From NCBI GenBank assembly GCA_037139415.1, contig JBAXGN010000033.1, forward strand, positions 1 to 49,497: DNA of 49,497 bases, read 5' to 3'. Source of the stretch: Verrucomicrobiota bacterium (lineage in GTDB: Bacteria > Verrucomicrobiota > Verrucomicrobiia > Limisphaerales > Fontisphaeraceae). A program made the translations under genes and the position numbers. How positions within the stretch are numbered: the first letter of the stretch is position 1; every line of letters starts with the position of its first letter. Below, one piece after another: positions 7,701-14,601 of the stretch. The notes under the pieces were generated by a model. That model did no database searches. It was not told the origin of the DNA and saw only the letters and a program-made list of their open reading frames with translations.

Positions 7701-9094
7701 GGTCCGTAAATATCCACGTAATAGATCAACTGCTCAATCTTGGAGATAATATTCTTCAAGCGAGGCCGCCACTTGCGGGAGCCGGGAACGGGGACGCGAT
7801 TGACAATGGCCAGCGCCAGTTTGGCCGGGCGTAAATAACGGTTCAGCATCATGCGCCGATAATCGGGCACGCTGCGAAACTTCCATTCCCCAAGGATAAT
7901 GGGCTTGCCGGCACGATCCGTGAACGGGTGTTTAACAAAGTAATCCCGGACGTTTTCGTAAAGGCTTTCAAACCAAAGCGGATTCTTGCTGGAACTGGCA
8001 ACCGTGAACAGATCGAAGCCACCCGGTATCCGGGCGATATGCGCGCTGGCGGCGAGGATACCATTTACCACGAAATCCGCCGGGATAATGTCCAACACGA
8101 TCTTAAGACTGGCGGGAAAATCGGGCAACCGCCCTTTGCCAAAGCCGATGATGATCGGGTCCGCCATGCGCAAACCATCCAGCCAGCCAGGTTCTGGCTC
8201 GCGCAGCGAGGATTCGATGATGGAAGGGCGTACGATGACCGTCGGGATACGGCCATGATTCTGGTAAATCAACTGTTCGCCGAGGAACTTGGTGAACGTA
8301 TAAGTGTCATTCCAGCCAAACTGCTGAGAACGTTTCATGCCGGCGACCACCAAGCGGGCATTGAGCAAATCGCGCGATTCATCGCTCTTGACCTCCCATC
8401 CCTGGCGTTTGATTTCCTGCTGGCACTCGGCTTTGACTTCCTCGACCAACCGGTTCAAGTACGCAATTTCCTCGACGACCTCAAAGCGCTCCGGGCGTGG
8501 TGAGCCAGGGGGCATTTGTGCGTGGATGGCCTCCAATGGGGTGAGCAATTTTTCCGGCACATTGCCGGTTCGCATACCACTTACATACGCGGTGGAGACG
8601 TGAACGTAGATGGCATTGGCTGCCCTGGCCAATTCCAGGAGCCGCATGGGGCCCATGGTATTCAGGCTTAACGCCAAATCCAGCCGCTCATCAAATACCA
8701 CCGTGGCCGCACTGTTAATGATGACGTGAATCTTCCCGGCCAACTCGGCATAGGCCTTTTCATCGAGCCCCAGTCGCTCCATGGTCAGGTCGCCCGTGAT
8801 GCACGTGATCTTCTCTTCACAAAAACGCTCAAAATCTTCGCCGAACTTCTCGCGCAGCCGGCCAAAAGCACTATTGCGCAGGATTTCCTCATGCAACCGT
8901 TCACGCGCGTCCACGCGTGAACCGTCAGGCTTGAGGCGCGGGCGGATAAGCAGGTGGATGCCGCCAATATCCGGCAGGTCATGGAGCACTTTTTCCATGA
9001 CAGCCTTGGCCAAAAAGCCGGTCGAGCCGGTGAGCAATACATGCTTGCCGGCAAAAAATCGGCGAATGGATAGCGGTTCGTTAATGTTGTTCAC
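4709..9094 (-). CDS. Four-domain lipid megasynthase: acyl reductase-AMP ligase-ACP-PlsC
   Basis: This 1461-residue protein fuses four lipid-enzyme domains. Residues about 10-530 form a fatty acyl reductase: nucleotide loop LLTGSTGFLAK, active-site YTFTK (about residue 262), and a FAR-type C-terminal part with NRYLRPAKLALAIVNRVP. Residues about 560-1100 are an acyl-AMP ligase, with P-loop ILFTSGTTLDPKGVM and the WFKTGDLG motif. Residues about 1140-1210 are an acyl carrier domain with the phosphopantetheine serine in GIDSIGRVDL. Residues about 1270-1461 are a PlsC-type acyltransferase with NHSSHLD (HX4D) and FPEGTR. The start is GTG at 9094; an in-frame TGA lies two codons upstream. The order recalls ElbD of Myxococcus xanthus, which makes ether lipids. 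The likely chemistry is to activate a fatty acid, hold it on the carrier, reduce it to an alcohol and acylate a glycerophosphate. Confidence 0.9.
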   Translation of the reverse strand: MNNINEPLSIRRFFAGKHVLLTGSTGFLAKAVMEKVLHDLPDIGGIHLLIRPRLKPDGSRVDARERLHEEILRNSAFGRLREKFGEDFERFCEEKITCITGDLTMERLGLDEKAYAELAGKIHVIINSAATVVFDERLDLALSLNTMGPMRLLELARAANAIYVHVSTAYVSGMRTGNVPEKLLTPLEAIHAQMPPGSPRPERFEVVEEIAYLNRLVEEVKAECQQEIKRQGWEVKSDESRDLLNARLVVAGMKRSQQFGWNDTYTFTKFLGEQLIYQNHGRIPTVIVRPSIIESSLREPEPGWLDGLRMADPIIIGFGKGRLPDFPASLKIVLDIIPADFVVNGILAASAHIARIPGGFDLFTVASSSKNPLWFESLYENVRDYFVKHPFTDRAGKPIILGEWKFRSVPDYRRMMLNRYLRPAKLALAIVNRVPVPGSRKWRPRLKNIISKIEQLIYYVDIYGPYVNLDCRFETEHAAELLQSLVPEEREAFNFDPRRFHWRNYLQDVHIPGLKRNILRMEEVPRTGAGQGKLLEEEQEAGQKRRAIVSVRGVPQTIVELALRGKERFGNKPMAEIRRSNPENGPAHVRLSYAEMYDRATDQARLLAARLNLHAGDRVALLGENCPEWALGYLSVSRAGATVVPLDRTMPPAEIARILKFTEAKAILISPNLFKQGAGHLGQGNGLPPCLNLLAGLTPFDGQKWPVPGTAADVANRTLREPSAETLASILFTSGTTLDPKGVMLHHSNFIANAMAVAEVLEPLESDRFLSVLPMHHAFEFTAGFLIPMYGGSTVHHLEVLRGQEILDTMKLNEITVMIGVPRLFKLFMDGIRLRIEQAGVKGRVALEAGEMACLLGEVVGCNTMRPKMFRKVHDAFGGHVRAFVSGGAALDPEIFHFFRRFGITICEGYGLTETSPVLTVNPMVGAKAGSVGSVIPGMEISIQNLGDEENVGEVLARGPSIMHGYWRNPAATAAVMENGWFKTGDLGRLDHEGYLHITGRLKDIIVTSAGKNVYPDDVEYYLKNLSGVKELCVVGLPGRNGQGEEVTAVLVLDAGANKENIVAEVAHRTRDLPSHQRIARVEFQTEELPKTSTLKVQRGKVRARYTGAVVEKFTAPATAALTVAAPEVITDLNAVEIEVARLVARVAGNLAPADISPAHKLQMDLGIDSIGRVDLLQMIEVRFGVTFPGEAEARIFTVQDVTALVKEAVGSDALKTKSQRRRALWERAHVRKDVLEAGMQQTAGRRVLRKSWDTVLNLVMDVHVRVRGGGLENLPKTGPYIIVANHSSHLDLPAIRKVLGPHAEKLHAMAAKDYFFDSSIKAWFFTTFLNALPLDREANAAESLAVCKTVLDSGRALLIFPEGTRTITGELQPFKPGIGVLAMELDVPLVPVWLQGTYAAWPKGRRFPRPGRVEVRIGPPVDLAPLKSARETVAASELYRRSAALLRERVEALADLPPIR

Positions 9095-9219
9095 AACTCA
9101 CGTACTCCAATGGTGCCACAAACAACCCATCCATGGCAACATCGGCAACTGCTTCAAGACTAGGTTCATTCGGGAAATAAATGCAAGCCGAGTAATGGGA
9201 AAAAATGCCATGTCACTAA

Positions 9220-9897
9220 TCACAGGGTTGCGTCCAAGCTGGCGCGGAAGCGACGACACGCCACAGTAATATCGTCGGCGTTCAAGATGGCCGAAACGAC
9301 GCAGATTCGACGCGCTCCGGCAGCCAGAACTTCGGGCAGATTGGTCAATTGAATGCCGCCGATGGCAAACCATGGAATGGGAACCTGCTTGGCCGCCCAA
9401 CGTACATAATCCAACGTCACTGGTTTCGCGGCAGGCTTGGTGCCGGTGGCGTAAACCGGACCAATGGCGATATAATCCGGTGCGGCCTGCAAGGCGCGGA
9501 GCGCCTGGTCCGGCTGATGGGTACTCAAGCCCAGCCTAAAATGTGAGGGGGAAGGCAATGCTTGAAGTAAGTCATGTTTGTGCCGGTAGCCGGTATCGAA
9601 GAAATCTTCCTGTCCCAGATGGCAGCACTCGGCACCCAATTCGGCGGCGAGCTGAGGGTAGTCGTTGATGACCAGGGGCACACCGGCAGCGCGGGTTACC
9701 GGCAGAATTGCCTCCGCCAACCGGCGCACCTGGTCTGCCGTTTCATTCTTTGCCCGCAATTGGATGATATCCGAGCCGCCCTCGCATAATTGCCGGGCAA
9801 CGTCCACCGGAGTGCGACCATGCAGAAAGGCCGTATCCACAAAGGTGTAGAGATGACATTCGTGAATGGCTTTCATGAGCGCAAGGGAGGTGGCCAT
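9220..9897 (-). CDS. thiE: Thiamine-phosphate synthase ThiE
   Basis: This 225-residue protein is a TIM-barrel thiamine-phosphate synthase, which joins HMP pyrophosphate and thiazole phosphate to give thiamine phosphate in the cytoplasm. Family features visible are GGSDIIQLRAKN near residues 40-51, VPLVINDYPQLAAELGAEC, the CHLGQEDF segment, and YIAIGPVYATGTKP, which binds phosphate. The final WFAIGGIQLTNLPEVLAAGA and VVSAIL complete the barrel. The annotated start is ATG 9897, which follows GGGGGA directly; a second in-frame ATG at 9876 (MKAIHECHLYTF) is also plausible. The gene begins 12 bases after the accC stop, so it is probably the last member of the accB-accC transcript. No THI-box riboswitch was recognised upstream. 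Confidence 0.9.
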   Translation of the reverse strand: MATSLALMKAIHECHLYTFVDTAFLHGRTPVDVARQLCEGGSDIIQLRAKNETADQVRRLAEAILPVTRAAGVPLVINDYPQLAAELGAECCHLGQEDFFDTGYRHKHDLLQALPSPSHFRLGLSTHQPDQALRALQAAPDYIAIGPVYATGTKPAAKPVTLDYVRWAAKQVPIPWFAIGGIQLTNLPEVLAAGARRICVVSAILNADDITVACRRFRASLDATL

Positions 9898-9909
9898 TCC
9901 CCCATCACT

Positions 9910-11286
9910 TCAGGCTTGTTCTTCCAACAAGTCCCGACGGGCGCCATTCAGCAGTTGCTCAATGAAACTGGTGGTATAAACCCCGCGACGGAAATTCGGA
10001 TCCTGCAAAATAGCCTGCTCAAAGGGGATCGTCGTCTTGATGCCGGTAATCATGAATTCACTTAGGGCACGGCTCATCCGATCCATGGCTTCACGGCGGT
10101 CCTTGCCGTAAGTAATCAGTTTACCGATCATGGAATCATAATGCGGCGGGATCGTATAGCCGGCATAAGCATGACTATCCAAACGGACCCCGCGTCCACC
10201 CGGAGAATAGTACATTTCAATCCGGCCCGGAGAAGGACGGAAGTCATCAAACGGGTCCTCGGCATTAATGCGGCATTCGATCGAATGACCATGCATGGTC
10301 ACGTCCGAAATTTTCAGCGGCTCACCCAAGGCCAGCAAAATTTGCTGTCGAACGAGATCCACGCCCGTGACTTCCTCGGTAATCGGGTGTTCCACCTGGA
10401 TGCGTTTATTAACCTCCAGAAAGTAAAAACTGCCATCCTCCGCCACCACGAATTCAACCGTGCCAGCATTGGTATAACCAGCAGCCTCCCCAATCTTGAT
10501 GGCGGCTTTGCAGAGTTTTTTCCGTAAATCCTTAAACTTATTTTCGATAAAAGGGGAAGGGGTTTCCTCAATTAATTTCTGGTTACGCCGTTGAATGGAA
10601 CAATCCCGCTCTCCCAGATGAATCACTTTACCTCGGTTATCGCCCAAAATCTGAATCTCAATATGGCGGGGATTATCAATAAACTTCTCAATATAGACAC
10701 CGCCATTGCCAAAAGCTTTTTCCGCCTCCACTTTCGCCGTGTGAAACCCTTTGATCAAGGTCATGTCATTGTGGACCAACCGCATGCCACGTCCGCCTCC
10801 GCCAGCGATGGCCTTGATCAGAACCGGGTAGCCGATCTTCTGCGCAATATGAATTGCCTCTTGCTCCGTTTCCACCAAACCTTCTGATCCAGGCGGAATT
10901 GGAACCCCAACCTTTTTCGCCAATGCCCGGCTTACCGCCTTATCGCTCAAGGCATTAAGTGCTTTTGAACTGGGGCCGATAAACCGGATATTGCAGTTTT
11001 CGCAGACATCCGCAAAGTGTGCATTTTCAGATAAAAATCCATAACCGGGGTGAATGGCATCCACATCGGTAATTTCAGCGGCGGAAATAAGGCGGTCTAC
11101 GCGCAAATAACTCTCACTGGAAGCACCTTTGCCAATGCAGATCGCCTCGTCCGCAAGTTGCACATGCATGGAGTTGGCGTCTGGTTCGGAATAGACCGCG
11201 ACCGTGCGCACGTTCAGTTCTTTGCAGGCGCGAATGATGCGGACCGCAATTTCACCGCGATTGGCGATTAAAATCTTCTCAAACAT
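9910..11286 (-). CDS. accC: Acetyl-CoA carboxylase, biotin carboxylase subunit AccC
   Basis: This 458-residue protein is the biotin carboxylase of acetyl-CoA carboxylase; it carboxylates the biotin on AccB with ATP and bicarbonate, the first step of fatty acid synthesis. The family start [20 protein letters not shown] is intact. The ATP-grasp glycine loop is [10 protein letters not shown] (about residue 163) and the catalytic segment is [27 protein letters not shown] and the C-terminal [18 protein letters not shown] also match the family. The length fits E. coli AccC (449). It sits 80 bases downstream of accB and 12 bases upstream of thiE on the same strand. Genes for the carboxyltransferase subunits (accA, accD) are not in the window. 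Confidence 0.96.
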   Translation of the reverse strand: MFEKILIANRGEIAVRIIRACKELNVRTVAVYSEPDANSMHVQLADEAICIGKGASSESYLRVDRLISAAEITDVDAIHPGYGFLSENAHFADVCENCNIRFIGPSSKALNALSDKAVSRALAKKVGVPIPPGSEGLVETEQEAIHIAQKIGYPVLIKAIAGGGGRGMRLVHNDMTLIKGFHTAKVEAEKAFGNGGVYIEKFIDNPRHIEIQILGDNRGKVIHLGERDCSIQRRNQKLIEETPSPFIENKFKDLRKKLCKAAIKIGEAAGYTNAGTVEFVVAEDGSFYFLEVNKRIQVEHPITEEVTGVDLVRQQILLALGEPLKISDVTMHGHSIECRINAEDPFDDFRPSPGRIEMYYSPGGRGVRLDSHAYAGYTIPPHYDSMIGKLITYGKDRREAMDRMSRALSEFMITGIKTTIPFEQAILQDPNFRRGVYTTSFIEQLLNGARRDLLEEQA

Positions 11287-11366
11287 GATGTGAAAGGCAT
11301 TACTACGCTACAGCCAATCCCCAGTCCAATACCGAATGGAATGGCAAACGACTTATGATAAACGAT

Positions 11367-11840
11367 TTATAAAGGGCGAATCTTAAACAGCGGTTGCCCG
11401 AATTCAACCGGCTTGGAATTCTCCACCAGCACGGCGGTGATCACTCCGCGCACTTCCGCCTTAATCTCATTCATAACCTTCATGGCCTCAATAATGCACA
11501 CGACGGTGTCAGGGTTGACTTCGGAGCCGATATCCACGTAAGAAGAGGACTCTGGTGAAGGAGCACGATATAGGGTGCCAATCATCGGCGATTTGATTTC
11601 TGTTTCATTGGCATTAGCTGCTCCCGATGCGGGAGCCGAGGTGGCAGGTGAAGCCAGCGGAGCTACATTCTGAGGAGCCGGTGCATAAACCGTCATTCCC
11701 TGCCCGTCATCCATGACCGTCGTCCCCCCATTGCCTCGTTTCAGTTTAATTTTAAATTCCTGACCTTTTTCCAACTCGAACTCGCTAATTGAGTTCTTTT
11801 TCATCAGGTCAATAATTGCTTTTATGTCTTTTAGGTCCAC
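11367..11840 (-). CDS. accB: Biotin carboxyl carrier protein AccB
   Basis: This 157-residue protein is the biotin carboxyl carrier of acetyl-CoA carboxylase. The N-terminal helix (DLKDIKAIIDLMKKN) is followed by an Ala/Pro-rich linker at residues about 52-78. The C-terminal biotinyl domain carries EAMKVMNEI with biotin-accepting Lys121; IKSPMIGTLYRAPSPES is the typical lead-in. The start is GTG at 11840, supported by a strong GGAGGG 4 bases upstream (11845-11850). The gene heads the accB-accC-thiE unit and is preceded by a 301-base gap to aroQ containing a small hairpin, where a promoter would be expected. Confidence 0.95.
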   Translation of the reverse strand: MDLKDIKAIIDLMKKNSISEFELEKGQEFKIKLKRGNGGTTVMDDGQGMTVYAPAPQNVAPLASPATSAPASGAANANETEIKSPMIGTLYRAPSPESSSYVDIGSEVNPDTVVCIIEAMKVMNEIKAEVRGVITAVLVENSKPVEFGQPLFKIRPL

Positions 11841-12141
11841 AGAGCCCTCCAGGTGGTGATTATGGTTTTAGATGGAATCCGAGCTAACAAACGAGGTTAT
11901 GTCCCTTGCCATCACAAGGGCCACTTGCTGATAAAAACACGCCAAAAAAAATCTCAAACTATGCACTTTGTTGCTCAATCGTAATATACAGTTTTCAATA
12001 CACTACCGCTCACGGTTCACCAACACTACGAATGGGAGAATATCGGGTGTTTACCAAACCGTCAAGCTAGTTTTTTTCTTAAAAAAATGCCAGTTATCAC
12101 CGAATGGAAGCCAAATAATCTGAAAAAAAGCCTAAAAATGA
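11841..12141. other. 301-base intergenic region between aroQ and accB
   Basis: No gene is seen. The segment is AT-rich. It holds a perfect 6-base-pair hairpin with arms cccttg (11903-11908) and caaggg (11915-11920) and a 6-base loop, about 65 bases upstream of the accB start on the minus strand, plus poly-T/poly-A tracts at about 12070-12087. The hairpin could sit in the accB leader; the tracts may end aroQ transcription. No convincing -35/-10 pair was fixed. Confidence 0.4.
11845..11850 (-). promoter_or_regulatory. Strong ribosome binding site of accB
   Basis: The minus strand reads GGAGGG, then four bases (ctct), then the GTG at 11840. It is one of the few strong Shine-Dalgarno sites in the window and decides the choice of a GTG start for accB. 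Confidence 0.7.
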
Positions 12142-12573
12142 CTAAGCTTTAACATTAACGGCGGCTTCCAATGCTAAAACATACGAAAATGCCCCAAAAC
12201 CGCTAATTTGCCCCTTGCAGACGGGTGCTATCAGGGAGCGATGACGAAACTCTTCACGGGAATAAACGTTTGAAAGATGAATTTCAATGGTGGTTATACC
12301 CACGGCTGCGATAGCGTCCCTCAATGCAACGCTGGTGTGAGTATAGGCGGCAGCATTTAATACGATGACATCAAAATTACCCTTGGCCTCCTGTATCCAA
12401 GTGACCAGCTCGCCTTCCAGATTGGATTGCCTGAAATCAATTTCCATCTTAAGCGCTTTGGCTCGTTTACGGACCATGGCTTCAATATCCGCCAGTGTCG
12501 TCTGGCCGTAGATTTGGGGTTCCCGGCTACCCAGCAGATTCAAGTTTGGTCCATTTAGGAATAATGCTTTCAT
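12142..12573 (-). CDS. aroQ: 3-dehydroquinate dehydratase, type II
   Basis: This 143-residue enzyme removes water from 3-dehydroquinate to give 3-dehydroshikimate, the third step of the shikimate pathway. It has the usual length of the small dodecameric type II family. Signature segments are LNGPNLNLLGSREPQIYG, with the catalytic Tyr of the flexible loop, RQSNLEGELVTWIQEA, VLNAAAYTHTSVALRDA and the substrate-binding EIHLSNVYSREEFRHRS. The ATG at 12573 begins exactly at the conserved MKALFLNGP start. It is transcribed away from the DUF58 gene. In many bacteria aroQ precedes accB-accC, and the same order is seen here, but the 301-base gap suggests separate promoters. Confidence 0.96.
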   Translation of the reverse strand: MKALFLNGPNLNLLGSREPQIYGQTTLADIEAMVRKRAKALKMEIDFRQSNLEGELVTWIQEAKGNFDVIVLNAAAYTHTSVALRDAIAAVGITTIEIHLSNVYSREEFRHRSLIAPVCKGQISGFGAFSYVLALEAAVNVKA

Positions 12574-12696
12574 GAATGGGGGGGTAATTTAATAGATTTT
12601 CCCTGATTTGTCACGCAGAATTCACAAAAAACAGGAAAATTGTGGTAACGACTTGTATTTTTTCAAGGTTTGTCGAGACTTGCGCAAACATGATTT

Positions 12697-13578
12697 ATGA
12701 TTCCCAAGGAATGGCTGCGAAAAATTCGCCGACTTGAGCTGCGCACCACGCTGTTGGTGGAAACCCTGATGGCTGGCCAATACCGGTCGGCATTCAAAGG
12801 GCGCGGCATGGACTTTGACGAGGTGCGACCATACGAACCGGGCGATGATGTACGCCGGATAGACTGGAACGTCACGGCCCGAACGGGGGTGGTTCACATA
12901 AAAAAGTACGTCGAAGAGCGTGCTTTGACCGTGCTGCTGTTGGTGGACGTCAGTGCCTCCGGCCAAACCGGGTCCCTCAGGCAGAGCAAACGGGAAACGG
13001 CGGCGGAATTGGCAGCGATTTTGGGGTTTAGCGCGGTGCTCAACAATGACCGGGTTGGCCTGCTGCTATTCACGGAGCAGACCGAGCGCTATTTGAGCCC
13101 GCGAAAAAGCCGTCAGCACGTCCTGGCCATCATTGACTTGATCCTGACCCACCAACCCAAACGGCGCGGGACGAATCTAACTGGCGCCCTTAACCGTGTC
13201 TATCATGCGCATTCGCGTAAAGCGGTCATCTTTTTGCTTTCCGACTTTATGGATCAAGGGTACGAACGCGCCTTGAAAGTGGTGGGGCGCAAACACGATT
13301 TGATCGGCGTCCCCATCATTGACCCCAGCGAGGAGGCATTGCCAAATGTTGGTTGGATTGCCTTTGAAGATTCTGAAACCGGTGAAGTGGTGGAAATCAA
13401 CACAGCGGACCCCAAAGCCCGCGCCATCTTCGCCGAAAACGCCGGTCGCCGACGGGAGAGCATTCGCCAGGCGTTGCAGCGAGCGGGGCTGGATCAAATC
13501 GTCGTAGAATTGGATCAGCCATACCTGCAAGCACTGGCCCGTTTTTTCCATCTGCGCCATCACCGCCTGCATCCATGA
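12697..13578 (+). CDS. DUF58-domain protein (vWA-like fold)
   Basis: This 293-residue protein belongs to the DUF58 family, whose members usually partner with MoxR-type AAA ATPases and may act in assembly or activation of other proteins. The family hallmark is visible: GRGMDFDEVRPYEPGDDVRRIDWNVTARTG. A von Willebrand A-like core follows, with the metal-site-like LLVDVSASG and a second acidic strand VIFLLSDFMDQG. No signal peptide or membrane segment is present. No MoxR ATPase lies next to it in this window, which is unusual for the family. Its TGA overlaps the ATG of the next gene by four bases (ATGA at 13575-13578), so the two are coupled. Exact role unknown. Confidence 0.85.
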   Translation: MIPKEWLRKIRRLELRTTLLVETLMAGQYRSAFKGRGMDFDEVRPYEPGDDVRRIDWNVTARTGVVHIKKYVEERALTVLLLVDVSASGQTGSLRQSKRETAAELAAILGFSAVLNNDRVGLLLFTEQTERYLSPRKSRQHVLAIIDLILTHQPKRRGTNLTGALNRVYHAHSRKAVIFLLSDFMDQGYERALKVVGRKHDLIGVPIIDPSEEALPNVGWIAFEDSETGEVVEINTADPKARAIFAENAGRRRESIRQALQRAGLDQIVVELDQPYLQALARFFHLRHHRLHP

Positions 13579-14465
13579 AGACGCCCGGTTCAAGATTTGG
13601 AAAGAAAGCTCTCATCAAAGCCATGTTCACCACTGTTGGGATCGCGTTATTCGTCATCCTCCTGCTATTAGCTGGCTGCCAGCGGCGTCTGATTTACCAT
13701 CCGCGTGCATACCCGACGGATTTTCGCGCCCACCTTCCGAATGGCATGGTGGAACTTGCGTTTGAAACCGCTTCAGGCCGGCAGACCGCGTTTTACCTGG
13801 CCGCCAATGGCAACCCTTCAAAGATGCCGGCGAATGTTTGGGTGTGTTTTCATGGCAATGCCGCCACAGCACTGCACTGGCTGAATACGGTGGGCAAAGT
13901 CCGTTCGCGGGACGTGGGTTTTCTGCTTGTGGACTACCCTGGTTATGGTGTCAGCGCCGGACATCCCACCCGTGACTCAATCGCTGAAGCAGCGGAGGGA
14001 GCATATCAAGCGTTGGCACGCCACTATCAGGTTCCCAGCGCAGAACTCGACAAAGGCGTCAGTGTTTTGGCGTTTTCGATTGGCACGGCAGCCGGGTTGG
14101 ATTTTGCTGGGCATCATCCGGTCAAGCAGGTGGTCTTGCTTGCCCCCTTCACCAGCTTGATGGACATGGCTCGACGCATTATTGGTTGGCCACTTTGCCT
14201 CGCGTTATTAGACCGGTTTGACAATAGTGCCCGATTAGACGAGCTTGCTGCTCGAACCACACCTCCCCGACTCCATCTATTCCATGGCGGGGAGGACGAG
14301 GTGGTGCCAGTCAGCATGGGAAAGTCGCTGGCCAAGAAGCATCCGACAATGATAGAGTTTCATGCCTATTCTGGCACTGGACACAATACCCTGCTGGAAA
14401 CCGTGGAAAGTGACCTGCTACCGGTGTTGTCGGGAGAGGGGCACACCCTTCCGCCATCTAAATAA
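13575..14465 (+). CDS. Lipoprotein alpha/beta hydrolase
   Basis: This 296-residue protein is a predicted serine hydrolase of the alpha/beta fold, similar in layout to the BEM46/YfhR group. A hydrophobic segment ends in a lipobox with Cys35 (LLLLAGC), so it is probably a membrane-anchored lipoprotein facing the periplasm. The oxyanion region is VCFHGNAAT, the nucleophile is Ser168 in LAFSIGTAAG, and Asp241 (HGGEDEVVP) and His270 (GTGHN) complete the triad. DYPGYGVSAGHPT is a typical family loop. The substrate is not deducible. An in-frame ATG at 13623 would also leave a short signal sequence. Coupling with the DUF58 gene by a 4-base overlap suggests a shared process. Confidence 0.8.
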   Translation: MKTPGSRFGKKALIKAMFTTVGIALFVILLLLAGCQRRLIYHPRAYPTDFRAHLPNGMVELAFETASGRQTAFYLAANGNPSKMPANVWVCFHGNAATALHWLNTVGKVRSRDVGFLLVDYPGYGVSAGHPTRDSIAEAAEGAYQALARHYQVPSAELDKGVSVLAFSIGTAAGLDFAGHHPVKQVVLLAPFTSLMDMARRIIGWPLCLALLDRFDNSARLDELAARTTPPRLHLFHGGEDEVVPVSMGKSLAKKHPTMIEFHAYSGTGHNTLLETVESDLLPVLSGEGHTLPPSK

Positions 14466-14601
14466 TCACAGCCCGTAAGGATTGAGATTTGGTCGCCCGA
14501 TGGACGACGTGTCGGTGGTGGATAACTTTTGTAAAATATTCGTTCACGCCTATTGCATTCTGGTCTGGCATTTTTTATTGTGCGGCTGGTTTAATCGTAA
14601 C

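Noticed and set aside
9095-9219. A small gene or riboswitch upstream of the megasynthase
   Set aside because: The 125 bases show no open frame with a start and no recognised riboswitch core; it is probably just the promoter region.
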